Shown here: positions 27,701 to 41,900 of the stretch, in pieces
How positions within the stretch are numbered: the stretch's first letter is position 1
How the letters are laid out: each line of letters starts with the position of its first letter
Assembly (NCBI RefSeq): GCF_014905175.1
Contig: NC_057790.1
Coordinates: 24,826,469-24,890,468 of the forward strand
Reading direction: 5' to 3'
DNA from: Aphidius gifuensis
Lineage: Eukaryota; Arthropoda; Insecta; Hymenoptera; Braconidae
DNA length: 64,000 bases
The notes under the pieces: model-generated
What the model was told of the DNA's origin: nothing
The model's database searches: none
What the model saw: the letters and a program-made list of their open reading frames with translations, nothing else
Position numbers and translations under genes: made by a program

Positions 27701-30189
27701 CCAGTCTGAATGAGACACTCGGGACAAGAGCTGCAATGAGGAGTGATCATAATATACCCGCCCTATTAAACTAACTGACCAACCCCATCCCTCAATAAAC
27801 ATATATATGTTATATATATTCGAAAGGATTGCATGCAAAGAGTTGAGGCAACCAGCCAAAATGCATAAACCCTGGGCATTCCCTTGTTGCCATAAATGAT
27901 CGCCGGACAACGACAAGTCTTTAAATTGCTTTTCATGTTAAACTCAAAATCAATTTGCATTGGATGTTTAGGGTGTTTAGAAATTATCATAAAATATCTT
28001 AGTATTATTTTTTTTTTCTAAATACCTTTTACTTGAATGAAAATAATTTTTAAAGTTATTGTTTTTTATATTTTTTATTTAGATGAATATGTTTTTTTTT
28101 TTTGTTATTTTTAAAAATATCTTTCGATGATTATAAAGCTACACTTGACAGAATCGTATGTACATGTCATAACGATAATTGAATTAATTATTATTTTGAC
28201 TAGTCAAACACGCAATGTACATATAGACAAATTGGTGCCATCAATTAATTAATTAGTTCATTTATTCAATCGTTATTGTCTCGTAGCAAATAAACAAATA
28301 AAAAAAGCTTTGAAAATAAATTTTAAAAAATCATTATCTAGACTATAAATATATCTTGAAAGATAAAAAAAAGCACAATAGAATAAAATAGATAACATAT
28401 ATTAACTTCAACGAAAACGATCCATGAAATCCCATCAGACCAAGCGATATCCCTAACCTCACTAAAAATTTTTCGTTTCTCGCGATGTTACCTATATACA
28501 CACACACACAATATGGTCCCTTTGAAAATGTATAGTTCCCATGGGCATAGGTCTTGACGCGCCCAAGAGAACAAACAGAAACAAATAGCTGTACATGCGA
28601 AAGCAGCAAAAATATAAAAAACAAACAGCTACAAATGAAATTGAATCGAATCTTTAGTACCACAAGTATGTTTAATTGATTGAGATAAAACAAGTTCACA
28701 TGTTGATGGTCAATTTGCTTCAATGCAAAGTTGGCAATTTGATGTGGATCATATTGAATCCCAAGACTGATAAGTTTTTCAACTTGGAAATTGTAGTATT
28801 TAATTTCCCTGAAAAATAAAAATTACACGGAGAAAAAATCAAGTTGAAAATTAGTATTTGAATCATCATAATGTCCAAGAATAATTTCTTGAATCTTAAC
28901 ACAACAACTCATGCCAAAAACCTATCCATATGATTGTAAAAAAAAAAGGCGTAACTGTAACATTGAAAAGTATGTGAGTAAGAATCGAGTCACGCTCATC
29001 CCGAGGGAAAGAAAAAAAAAAAAAAAAAGAACACAGAAAACAAAACGAGCGTGAACCACCCGGGTGTGTACATCCCTTGAGAATTATACTCTCCCTTCTT
29101 TTTATATATATTTTTATCATCTCTATATATATTTATATATCTGACAACCTTTAGCTTCTATTCGTAATTGTATAAAATCTGACATACTATATACGCCCCT
29201 CTTCAGCTAATTATCGACTTGAATAAGAATTCATCCCCTCAGATATAACTGATTTTTTTTACATTCACATATTCTATGTATACTTGTGACCTCTTCAATT
29301 GTCCCTTTGATAATTTATTACAATAATCATTTCGATAAATAAATTATTCTCGTAATTTTTAATGAATATATTGCAAGTTATATTATTGTATTAGAAACCT
29401 ATTTATTATAAAAACTGAAATTTCAAATTTATACAATTTATCATAGGAAAATATTCGAGCAAAAAATAAAATTCTCCCAAGATTTTAAAAATATTTTAAA
29501 TATACTAAATCATTTTTACTTGAAAATAATTTTTTTATTATCAATTTTTTTTTTCTAATATTTTCATCTACAAGCTTGATATAAACTGTTGGACTCTAGG
29601 GGGGTGTTTGAGATGAATTTAAAAAAAAAAAAAAAACTCCAAGTTGTAGGGAAAAAAACGCGATGAAAATGGGATTGAAAAACCACCAGACTAATCTTGG
29701 TGCCTTGTGACTTCTATATGTGTATTCGTCCCTCGCGTAATATCCATACACAAAAAAAAAAAAAAGTATATATATCCTTGTGAGAAAAAATTTCATTTAT
29801 AGACACCCACACATATATTCACATATGTTTGCACATGCCATAAGTGATTATGATGGTGGTGGTAGCGATGATAGAGTATGCATAAACTTTGCGTCGTTTA
29901 AATAAATGTTTAATCTCGTCTGTCTGTTTTTATTATTATTATTTTTTTTTTCATATTTTTTCAATCTATTATTGCACGCAGTGTTAGCTGACATTTTTTT
30001 TTTATTTCTTTAAGTTTATTTTTATATTTTTTTCCCTTCTTTTATAGTGTGCATACGCGAAAAAGCTTCACTGTATAAATGGGCAACATATAAGAGGCGC
30101 ATCAGGACACAGGACCTGAGGGAATAAAAAAAAAAAAAGGAAACAGGGAAAATAGAATAAGAGAGAGGGGAATATCTGAGTTGAGAAGG

Positions 30190-30225
30190 TAGTAGTAGTA
30201 GTAGCAGTAGTAGTAGCAATAGTAG
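30190..30225. repeat. AGT/AGC trinucleotide microsatellite
   Basis: Repeated AGT units with occasional AGC and AAT interruptions occupy this interval. It creates a leucine-rich false frame on the minus strand. Confidence 0.8.
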
Positions 30226-30566
30226 CCCAAGTAAAAAAAGCAATCGACTCTGTGCAGTGGCTATGCCTTTTTTTCTCCCTAACTTTACTTTATTCGCCCA
30301 TTTAACCTCTGCATTGCAAATGCCACCCTCTTTCCCTCCCTATTTCACTAGTTTTCCCTGGATAACACACACATATAAACTAATACAAACTTAAATGCAA
30401 AAATGGTATAAAGTTGGATGAAGGAAAAGGGTCGTGAAAAGCTCACTACTATTATTTTAACAAAATATCTTTAAACGGGTCGTGCGCCGTATCATCATTG
30501 CCCCCAGCAATGTAGTTTCTCTATACCATGATATAACTACTTCTCTTTTATAGTAAAACAAAGGTA

Positions 30567-31143
30567 CACTCAAAAGTCTTTTCTAGCAATACTACTTCTA
30601 AAAGTTACTATTCACTTGTTGGTTTGCGAGGCCTTTCCTGCTAGGTTCAGTGGTGCAGATATATTCAGCTGTGAGCTAAAGAACTTAATTCAAAGTAAGA
30701 GAGTTCAGCCACCACAACCAGAGTTACAGTGGTAATTACTCAAGCTGGAAGTATGAGTGTATAGCTAAACACGCATGCGATATAACGTCAACCGTATTTT
30801 CCATTTTTGAAATTAAATATTAATTATAAATAATAATTGTTCATAGATAATTTTGAGAAAATGTTTGTTATTAAAATAGAAACTGAAAATAACAAGATGA
30901 TTTTATGGAGAATTAGAAGTTAATATATTTTTGTTTATAAAGTATCTATCAAAAACATAACCTAAATTAAAATATAGTGAGTACGGTTGTTCAGCTCTCA
31001 CAGCTGAACAGTATGGATGATATAGCTTAACTCAGTTACTGTACGCGAGTTCGGTTGCTGTAACCGAACTTCCATGCAGCGGAACTTTGTTCAGTTGTGG
31101 CAACCAGAAGTATAGTGGCATTCGCCAGAAAATTTTTTGAGTG
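30567..31143. mobile_element. Non-autonomous Tc1/mariner-type MITE (577 bp)
   Basis: The left end begins CACTCAAAA and the right end is TTTTGAGTG. The ends are flanked by TA at 30565-30566 and 31144-31145, the TA target duplication typical of Tc1/mariner elements. Similarity of the inverted ends continues for roughly 40 bp with mismatches. The interior is less AT-rich than its surroundings and holds internal palindromes, such as GTTCAGCT...AGCTGAAC near 31005-31025 and GTTCGGTTGCTGTAACCGAAC near 31052. There is no transposase frame, so it depended on an element elsewhere. Confidence 0.75.
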
Positions 31144-31145
31144 TA

Positions 31146-34100
31146 GATATGTCTCTTCATAGTCTAATTCTATCTTTATTACTATTTCTTGCTGTTTTTT
31201 TTTTTTCTTTTTCTTTCCTGCGAGGCTTTCTATATATAGATGATCGAGAGGTGCAGGGAGACATAAGTATACCCATTTTTTAGTGATAAAGACAAGGATA
31301 AATATACATCAGAGCTAAGAGAGAATTATAAAGAGGAAAAGAGAGTTTACAGTATAGAAAAAATCGCAAGTGGGTGGGAATTTTATGAGACTGTGGTACG
31401 ATAGACTCCGGGGAAACTCTGGCCGCGAGATGAAAGGATATAGTTACGGAATGAGGGTTTTCCACCCCCTCGTTTAAGGGATTACCAACTGCCCGTTATT
31501 CAAATATATGCTAAATGCACGGGATGCACGATAGCCTTATCAAACCTGCCCCACTTTCAATCCCCGTTTTCTATATACATGTGTGCTTGTGGCTGAGAAA
31601 CGAATCAACAACCATAGTGAACCATCACATCCATATAGAGATTGTATAAAAAATTTTGAGTTCATTCATTGTATTATATAACCCAAGTATGTGTATGTGT
31701 GTGTGTATATTTATGTATGGAAATTTGAAACTGTGCAAAAGATCAAAGCTTCCGAAATCACAAAGAAATAAAAAATTGCTGCTTTTTTTTTGTGTGTGTT
31801 GTTGAATTATTATGTTATTTTCAAATATCATGAGTTTTATAGCAAAAAAAAAAAAATCAAATACCATTTCTTTAATTAGTCACAGAGACTTGTGGGTATA
31901 TATATTACAACTAATGAAAATAATTAAAAATATACAGGCAATAAATTGGTATATAGCAAAGGGGTGTGTTTAGTAACGACAAGATAAATATACTATATAA
32001 CTTTGAGTAAGAAAAAAAATGAAAAAAATAAAAAAAAAAAAAAACCCTCATTTAGAAGTAGAGAATGATTTAATGAAGATGACCTCATGAGACTTTACAC
32101 TGTTGTTTTACCACGTTCACGCTAAGCGAATTCTCACGGTAATACGACAGGCCCGCAAGTCAAGTGGCGTGAATTGTCGGCAATTGTTTCCGAAATCCCG
32201 CGCAGATGCCGTGCACTGTACTCTAATAGTTACATATAATAACATGTGTGTGCGAATAATGGGTTAAATGTGTAAATTAAATGTATTTTACTGATGTATA
32301 TATATGTGATGCATTTATGAATAGATATCAAGTTAATGAATGAATTTATAGTATAAATATTTTTACAAAAAATACATCATCATTGATGAGACATAAAAAA
32401 AATCAAAAATAATCAAAATAATAAATTATATCAATGGAATAAAATTAATTATAAAAACATGATGATAAAATAATTAATTTTTAAATTTGCAGGGCCCATA
32501 TGTTTATTGTGTAATTATTACTTTTTGAAACTTTCAAATTGGATCGAAAAAAAAACATTTTTTTTTTTGAACTTTTAGTTTAAAGTATGATATATATATT
32601 TCAGAATCCATATTACAACAAATACCGTTTGTATATAGTGATCCCCTGATGTGTGAATCACTCGACACAATTACGACAATTACGCGTATATACAAAGAGT
32701 CCACATTTGTGCCCACTCTGATGTTCCCACGCCCTCTCTGCAGTAAACACTTGCCACGTATAGTACATAGTAGCTGTACATTCATTGTGCAAATCTTAAT
32801 TTTTCATAGAGGGTTATAAAGTAATAAACGAAATAAAGAAAATATATAATAGAAGAAAAAATAGAAGAAGAAAAAGAAGGGATTTAGTAGATCAAGACAA
32901 AAGTGCAAGTGTCATATTAAAGATGCACCCGGAACATATACAAGTGTCATCCTGCGGTGATTCATTCCTATCATCATTAATTGAGAAAAATTTTATTGCC
33001 ATATAGGCAATTATAATTTGTTGAAAAAATTAATAAAAATTAGTCATTCTAAATAAAAAAAAATTGTTTTTTAAAAAATTATCATTAAGATTTTTTTTTT
33101 ATTTTCATCAATCTGTCATTGTGATTATGTCATAAAAAAAAGAGAATAAAATCCAATGATAATTTGATTTGTATTTTATGAAAGAAAAATTTTATTGGTA
33201 TAATGTAATGATAAACTCTCAACCCCAATAAGTTTTTTTGGGTGTTGGTGATCGTCTGGGATAGAAATCAATTCCGCGCTTCTGAAACCCTCCAAATACA
33301 CAAGAGATTTGACATTTGACACCTTGTAAGCCTCTGCAAAGACTCTCCCTAATATGCGTATATATATGTGTATCATTTTTACACCCCCCATTTTCGTTCA
33401 TTGGACTGATTATGATCTTGCTAATCCCTGGGTACATTTGCAATTGTATTATGTGTACTCAAGGGCCAAGTAAGCAAACGAACGTGTGGCCACGCCAACT
33501 TTATTCTGGACCACCCTGACTGTCCCAAGTTAATAAAAATCTCACGAAAATTTAACAAATTTATATAATATTTTTCATTAAATTCAATAAAACTTTTAAT
33601 ATTTTTAAAAATTATAATTGTATTATGGTTTTTTTTTAATTACAATAAAATTTTTTTAAACTAATAAAAGAAAAAGAAAGATAAAGAACCATTGAAAAAG
33701 ATCAAATTACAATGACAATTTTACAATTGAAAAATAATGTAATTAGTAAAAACCTAATTAGCCAAGAATATATAAAATAAAGAAGAAAAAAAAATTAGTA
33801 TATTACAAGAATAATAAATGCGAGTAAAAAAGTTAATGAAATAGTCTCGATGAAACCACAATCAAAATGCTAATCGCTTTCAACAAGGTGTAAGTCGATT
33901 GAAATTGGATGAAAGGTATTTAAAAAAGAGAAGAAATTTCCATAGATATAGTATATAGTACTGAGTTTATTATACGAGCGGTAAATGTTATAGCTCAAGA
34001 GCATTACACTAGATTACCGGTAGGGTCGATGAAAAAAAGAGCAAAGTGTGGTAACGCCAATGTACAAAGTGACGCCAACCCTAAATAAATAATTTTTTTT

Positions 34101-37100
34101 TTTTGAACAATATAAATGTAAGCTTGCAAGCCCCCAATCGTCAATCTACTTTTTTTTTTTTTTTCTATCAACCCCCGGGGCGCCGCAGTCTTGACAAAAC
34201 ACTAGACCTACTTGCTGGGACCTTTCGTAAATATTGTTACTACTGCCCCGCCGGCAATTTAACTGTCCATATGTCGTTCCTAAGCGTTGTTCATTTTATT
34301 TTCAGTCAGAATAACTTTGATATTTTTTTTTATTGCAACATTTGTACATTAAAAATGCACTCGATTGATTTTGCACACCATATACAAAGGTTGATCAATA
34401 TTTTTTTGTTTCTAAAAGAATTTTAAAATATTTTTTCGAACACACATGTTATCGAAAAAATATAAAAATAAAAATAGCTACATGTATATATTTATTGATT
34501 TTATATATTTGTGATGTTTTATTTATTTATTTATTTTTTCAAAAGATTAATCACAGTTGGTATTGTCCTGATTGGTCAACAAAGGAATTTTATAATTTAA
34601 GGGAATGATTGAAAGACAATAATAATGTATTAGAGTGGCAGGTGAAGCGTGCACACCACAAAGTTCGGCACGTGCCTCAATTTTGTACCAAGTTACACGG
34701 CCAATTTGAAGTTTAACAAGAGGGGTCATGCATCTACACAAAAAAAAAATCTAAATCGATGTAAATTTTCAAATATGAATATTATTTAACAAAATTTATA
34801 TTTAAATTTTTACCTCGATCTTTTTATTTTTGCTTTTTTTTATTTATATTTTTTTCTGTCATCTACCTTCTTTTACCCTATTGAGATTCAATGTTATATC
34901 GATGACTCAGTTACACAGCGTTAAATATATAAATTCCTCGCTCTACCGTACGAAGATTTATTATCCCGTTGAATCGAAAGGGCGGTTCCACAATAACCCA
35001 ACAAATTGCGGAACGCGTCGAATGGAGACGTTACGAGTTGTACGATATCCAATCGACCCCTCTTGCATATATATATATTTATAAATAAACACCAATACCA
35101 ATAATCAGCATATGTATTGTGCTGTTTGTTTGGGTTTATGTGTGAACGAGCAAGTGTGAAAATCAGGTGCATTCATAATGCAAAGATCCTTTTTTTTTTT
35201 TCTCTTCTCCCTCAACTTTATTTATTTTTTTTTTTGGCTATATTATATGTTTCAGTGATACGTGCTGAGAAAAATCAATTAGTTATGCGACAGAAAAAAA
35301 AAATATATAGATTCATGTCAAAAAATGAGAAAAAAAATGAAAGGGGAAAAACAATTTTCTTTTAGCAATAGTAATTTAATAAAACTAGCAGACTGACACA
35401 AAAATAAAAGACTTTAAAAAAGAAAAGTTAAAAAAAAATTTATAAAATAAAAGTAATTCAAGCCCGCGTAAAAGAAAAAAAAAAAAATATATAGTAAAGA
35501 GTATTAGAAGGAAAGAGAAAAAGGTGAGAATGGTTAAAGTATCGAAATTGTCTGAAAAGCTCGCTGAAAAGTGACAGAGTTGAAGGGGTGTAAAACAATT
35601 AACGACACTATACTTGTTTCATCCTTTTGGTATCGGCTTGTCTACGCCCCAGACTATTAGTATAATCGTTGTTAAGGAAAAGGACAAAAGTTAAAGGTGT
35701 TATATATAGAGAGAGGGTTTATAAATGAGAAGAACACGTTCAGCATTAAAAGCCTTTTGTAAAACTCTGTACTTGCAATCCCTTGGGTTTTATATGACAA
35801 CGACAAAGATGACAACACAACAACGACATTTACAAAGAATAGAATATTTTCTTTATTTTAATTTTTAACAAATTACAATGCAATATGATTGTCTTCAACT
35901 TTAATTCAATTTTTTTTTTTTTTTTTTTGTCAATCAAATAAATAATCTTTTAATTTCCAATTTTTTTTTTTTCCAAAAGTAATAATTTTTTAACGTTTCT
36001 TTTTATATTGAAAAAGAGAATAGACAATTTTTATTTTTTTAAATTCAAGATGTTTTTATGAACTAGATTTTTAAGATCATATTTTGAGGCTTTTTGTATG
36101 CGAGATTCATTGAGGCATATATAAGTATATCGTCAGTACTCAACGATGCAAAAATTAACAATAGTCTTGGAAACTTGGCAGGTTGATCCTCTTTGAGTAA
36201 TGTTAAAATCTGGGGCGTTCTTGGGAATTGTCCAGATGACCCGTATGACGAAGAAACATTCAAGTTATCGTGTGGTTACACCCTAAAATAATGTTTTGGT
36301 GTTAATACACACTATTATGTATACAATAGTGTGATGAATACTATTGACGACTTGAAGACCAATACGAGTATCATTTGCCAATGCAATAGACTAATTTTAT
36401 ATATGAGGAAAATAAAAGCAATCATTTTTTTGACATTGACTGATTCGCTGATTGATGATGAATTCAATAGAAATCATTTAGTTGTCTATTGATATTTTGA
36501 ATAAATTCTATATAGTTTTTTTTTCAGTCACTGAGATTGAATAAAAATAGAAAATCATTTGAAATTTAAAAAAAAAAAATCAATAAGAATTATTGAATAT
36601 TAATTTAACATTTATATTTTGCTTCTAACATTTTATTTATTTGATAGACATCGTCCAAGATGGAAGACGATCAAGTTTATCCTAAGAATATGGCTACTTT
36701 CATGATAAATTTTTTAAAAAAAGTATAAAGTTACTCTTGAATATGAACGGTTAAAAATATATATATATTAAAATGACGGGTGATGGAAGATGTGTTGATT
36801 TAGTATGCAAACTTTATTTGAATATTATTGGCAAGATAGTAGTTGTCACGGGATCGTTTTCAAACTGTTCAAAACTGGGATAGAAAAAAAAACAAAAAAA
36901 AAAGATGAATTTAAAAGATGAAAAATAGAAAAAGAGTAAGATAGTTTAAAAAAAAAAAAAAATTGAAATGAAAAGTCGAGGGGTGCATTTTTCGCTTTAT
37001 CGTATCTGAAAGACGACGCCTCTTTTAAGAGTTTTCCCGAGGGGACACTTTCGTCCAACCAATATCACCTCTTCACTCCGGTTGGTTCCAATATCTAAGT

Positions 37101-37946
37101 TTCCAACCGGTCATGAATAAACTATTTCTAACTTTAAATATCTGAGTGACTATTTTTTTTATTATATTTGTTTTTTATCTATACTTTTAAAATTTTTTTT
37201 TCTATCAAACTTTTGTCGTGCATGTAAAAATATATAAGTAAATATAACTTGAGTCTTGACTTTTCCGATCAAAATAATAATTATTAATTATAGTAATTGA
37301 ATAAAATTCAATCTGCAAATAAATCAATTGATAAAAATAATATTTTGGAACATTTTATATACTTGGAATGACAAATATCAACTAATATATATCAAGTGTG
37401 TCTCATTCTACCTCTCGATTCACCAATTAATATTAATTTCCTCAGAAACTATCATCCATCTAAAGCCAGATATTTTCTTTGTGTATACATCCTCTTTCAT
37501 GGAGTATATATAAAAAAAAAATTAGAAAAACCCTCGAGTTAAATTATATACCCATGGTATAAATTCACCCTAAATAAGATTCATATAATCCAACCCAGAG
37601 TCTTGATGTTTTTTTTTGTGTTTTTACTCATGAAAAACCAGGTACCAAATGGCCTTTCGTGACAACGGACCAACCATTGTCTAAAATATATCAAAACCAG
37701 CCAACCGCGAATATCCTTGATTAAACAAGTAAAGAGAAATAAAAAAATAAAAGCATCAACTAAATATATTTACACACTCTGCCACTCTTATTCGTGGCTT
37801 TTTCATTTTATCAATGTGTATATGTGATAATATATACAAGGTAATATACAGAAAATTCGTTTGCTATTTTATATTTTTTGTTTTTTTTTGTTTCTATTTT
37901 TTAAAACACACCGACACATTCCATTGCAAACACTCGACTTTCTCTC
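31146..37946. other. Intergenic AT-rich region; no gene seen
   Basis: About 6.8 kb lie between the MITE and the left inverted arm. Open frames are short and low in complexity. Less AT-rich patches occur near 32100-32220, 34170-34260 and 34950-35070, but none gives a recognisable protein or RNA. Nothing else can be supported. Confidence 0.5.
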
Positions 37947-38786
37947 GAATTGAATTGGCTAAATTTAATATTAAAAAATTAACTAAATTATATTTTTTTA
38001 TCATGGTGATTGTTCTTATGAGTATTTTAACAACAACACTGACACTGACACTCTGACATCATAATGCAAAAATTCTTTTGGAGTATAAATAAATATAATA
38101 TAAATATAACAAAGAAAATGAAAATATAGATATCTATTTTACATACTTATGATAATTCATAGAGGTTTTTCTTTTATATCAAATATTGAAAAATTCATTT
38201 TTTATATTTTCATCTGTTGATTAACAATTGATTTTTTAAAAACAATGAAAAAATAAAAAATACATTTTTTTCACAATGAGATTAAGTGTGTTTTTTAAAA
38301 ATAACAAAAAATAATTTACGATTTATTTTAAATATAAATTAAATTGCAAGTCTTGAGGAATATAAATTTTAATTTTTTATTCATCAACATTTGATTGATT
38401 TTATTTTTTGTGCAAGCTTTATTTGTCATTAGCTTTTTCGAAATATCATATAGGTGAATTGTTTTGTATTTTTTCTTAGTAATTTGGCTTTTTTTTTTTT
38501 TTGTCTATTTTCTGTTGAAGAACTTTACAACTCCAATCTGAATAAAGCTCCTTATTTTTTTCGATGACTATTTATAAAATTATTATACTTGTTTTATATA
38601 TATTCACTTATATTTTTAACTTATTATTATCATGATTTTTCATTGTTGAAAAAAAAATTCTAAACAAAAATGCTTTACGATAAAAATATAAATTTTACAC
38701 GTTTGTTTTTCCTTTTTTTTTTCTATTCACAATTTAAAATAAATAAAAATAGCCATATAGTGTTGTCATTTTACTCTATCGTATTT
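37947..38786. repeat. Left arm of long inverted repeat (inverted copy of the PPT2 5' region)
   Basis: Reverse complementing this interval reproduces the right arm (47767-48642) closely. By eye there are few substitutions per 50 bp and a handful of indels. One indel is an insertion of about 80 bp in the right arm near 47945-48030. Shared blocks include GACACTGACACTCTGACATC next to the outer end and CTATATGGCTATTTTTATTT near the inner end. The outer edge ends inside sequence matching PPT2 codons 1 to about 18, after which similarity stops abruptly. The promoter in this copy faces left, away from the Fanzor gene. Confidence 0.9.
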
Positions 38787-38821
38787 TATCGAAATACAAC
38801 CAATTCAATATAAAAACAGTT

Positions 38822-38901
38822 GCAACCTTTCGGTCATACGTAAAAAAAAACTACATGCAATCTTCAATAAATTTGAAGATTACATGCAGTCTTTTTTTAC
38901 G
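38822..38901 (-). ncRNA. Candidate structured RNA/terminator 3' of the Fanzor ORF
   Basis: In transcript direction (minus strand), a long imperfect hairpin starts 39 bp after the stop codon and spans 38901-38839. It has a 10-bp outer stem (CGTAAAAAAA with TTTTTTTACG), a 2x2 mismatch, an 8-position stem with two mismatches, a perfect 9-bp inner stem (AATCTTCAA with TTGAAGATT) and a 5-nt loop. A second small hairpin, TGACC-GAAA-GGTTG, follows at 38836-38823 and carries a GNRA tetraloop. Fanzor/TnpB guide RNAs normally overlap or follow the 3' end of the nuclease gene, so this is the expected place. A plain terminator or a chance foldback cannot be excluded. Confidence 0.4.
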
Positions 38902-38940
38902 CTTAATTTAAGTATTTTTTTTTTTTTTTGTTATTTTTGA

Positions 38941-41900
38941 TTATGGATTATTTATATTATCAACTTTATTATAATTAGGTCGATAAGATGAATAATTTTT
39001 AACAAAACTTGTTGGTTTTATACCATAATCAGCAAGAGCTAAATTCATAATGCTTTTGCTAGAATTTATATCTCTATGTAAGACAGTTTTACAATTTTTA
39101 CAATATACATACCTGTCTGGTGATATACTAACAAAACATTTTTCTCCACATTTATAACATAATTTTGTAGTATTATATTCATTGACAAATGCAATATCAA
39201 TATCTGGACATTTAGCAAGTTCTCGAGTTATACGACATAATGGTGCTTGGACATGTCCTTTGATACCTGATGGCATTTCAACTCTTCCAATAAAGACCAG
39301 TACTTTTCCATTGTTTTTTGGTAAATTTACTTTTTCTTTTTTACTTTTTTTATTTTTTTTTTGTTTTTTCAATTTACCTTCATTAACTGGATTTGTAGCT
39401 GGACTAATTGATACTGCTTTATTTTTATTTTTTTTTTCTTTTAATTTTTTTAAAATATTGTCTCTTCTTTCAATTCTTGCTGCTGTTTTAATTTTACGAT
39501 TTTCAGCCATTTTTGTTTTCAATATTTTCGTATTTTCAATTTTTTTATTTATTCTTATTGTTTGTTGTTCTGTTTTTGGTCCATATTTTAAATATTTATA
39601 TTTTGTTTTGTTGTGTTTTGGCAAATCTTTTTTATTTGGATGATATTTTTCTTGACCATATCTTATATAATTAACAAATCTGGCTAATTCTCGTCTATCA
39701 TTAATTTTAGCATTCCATGATAACCATGCAATTTTTCTTCTTTGAAAAAATATTTGAGCTCTGTCAAACCATTTTAAACGAAATTTTGTAATATTTATAT
39801 AATTAGATGGATCATCAACATCAATATCTTTAAATTCTTTCATTTCCATTAATTCTTGAAGATATATTTCAAGTTTATCATATCCTAAATTATGTAATTT
39901 ATATTTACGATGATATTGACCAGTTCTATAACGCCATGATGTTGCTTTTAGTAATATTTTTTTTTCTTTTGTTTCATCACCAATATCATTAATATTTTTA
40001 ACAAAAATACCAGCTAAAGGATATACACCACCTGGATCAAATGCATATACTCCATCATATTCATCAATATTTATTGATTTTTTATATATATCTTTTTTAA
40101 CATTAGGCTCATTGATAGGTCTAGCACAATGAATTGTTACATATATTCCATTTGTTGATATACTGTATGCAAAAGCTTTATTAATACGTTCATGATTTTT
40201 CAAATTTGGCAATAATTTATCCCACATTTCATTTGGCTTATCATCATCAAGTGCACCAGTACGACTAGATTGAGCACCATCATCTTTAAATAATTTACGT
40301 AATAAAGTATATGCACCAGTTGTAGTTATTGTTTGACATTTTAATCCTGGTGATTGTATTGGTACTAATTTAAATTTAATATATTTTTGAAGATCCATAA
40401 AAAATTCTAAAAATTGCCACCATTTGTCATAAAATGATTGAAATTTTAAATTTTTATGTTTAATAAATAATTCATGGTTAGCCAATTTTTCATCAATTTT
40501 ACCATTACAAAATAAATTTATAGCCATTCTATTGGCTTTATACCATGAAATTCTTTCTTTTTTTACATCATTTTCTTCATTTTTGTTTAATTCTCGTAAT
40601 ATAAATTTTCTAACTCTTGATTCAGCATGCATTTTAACATTATTAGAAAAATTAGTTATAAATATTTTGTATTCTTCATCAAATAATGGTGAACGTCCTG
40701 TACAATCATATTGACGTCGTTCTTCATTTTTATTACAATTTAGTTTACGAAATTCTTTAGTCAATTTTTCAATTTCAATTGCATCATCATTTGATGATTG
40801 TGGTTTATAATCTTTATGCAAAAATTTACCAATATGCTCTAATCGAGGAAGTGTATTTGATGTAATAATTTTATTTAATAACCAACGGTCTTTATGTCGT
40901 AAAAAATATTCAAATTGTATAGATTTTTCTATTGAAAGTCCTGATAATTCTTTGACTGTATTTATTATTTCATTTTTAATTAACTCATTATCACAAAGAT
41001 TATTTAGACCCATTTGTACTGAATACATTTCTAATTTGGTATCTTTTCCAAATTTACGTTCAAGTGGAGTTAATTTATAATCTTTACAAATTTTACTTCT
41101 TCTTGTTGCATGACCAGTTTCATTACAATCTTTACATATTATTGATGATGTTGTTTTTGATTGATTTATTTGTTTAATAATTATATTTGAATTATTTATT
41201 GAATTTGTTACATTTATTGCTTTTGATGTATTATTATCATCATCAATTTTATTTTTTTTATAAGATAAACACCATGATGATCTTTTACTTTTATGTCCTT
41301 TTTTTTTACAATCTGTACATGTAATTTTTTGTCTATAATCACTAAATTCACAAAGTTTATTTTTTTTACTTGCATGTCCTATTCTATAACAATCAATACA
41401 TTTTCCTTTTAATTTATTATTAGACCATTTTCCATCATCTGGTAAATCATCAATATCAATATCTAAAGTATCAGTTGATCCTAAAATTTTTGCATTTTTC
41501 ATATTTTGACATAATAAATTTGATGTATTATTTAAAGAATTCATATTTATATTATTAATATTATTACATAATGAATTTGTTGTATTATTTGTTATTATTG
41601 GAGTTAAATTATTTGATTTATTTGTTCCATCATCATCATCATCATCATCATCAACTGATATAATATTATTTCTATGAAATATTGATGTTTTACTTATTTC
41701 CAATTTATTATTATTATTATTATTTTTTTGTTTTTTTTCAACAATACAAGAAATGTCGCTATTTTTATTATCGATTTTTCTTTTTATATCTTTATTTGGT
41801 TTAAATTTTTTTTTATTAATTAAATAATCATCATCATCATTTTTTCTTTTTACTTGTTTATTTTTTTCAGGTAAATTAACATTATCATCTTTTTTTTTAT

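Larger units (their letters stand above)
19621..30564. other. Intergenic AT-rich region; no gene seen
   Basis: About 11 kb upstream of senseless contain only short, low-complexity open frames. A tandem duplication lies at 24440-24790. A perfect 12-bp palindrome (CTTGGCGCCAAG) lies at 22533-22544 in a less AT-rich patch. A GATGAT microsatellite is at about 26254-26273. The region probably carries regulatory DNA for senseless, but that is inference from position only. Confidence 0.5.

Noticed and set aside
34103..34426. Open frame of 107 codons in a less AT-rich patch
   Set aside because: Mixed composition, no domain, poly-T encoded Phe run, and no splice or promoter context.
39182..39643. Plus-strand frame of 153 codons
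   Set aside because: Antisense to the Lys-rich C-terminal part of the Fanzor ORF, with Phe/Leu runs as expected of a shadow.
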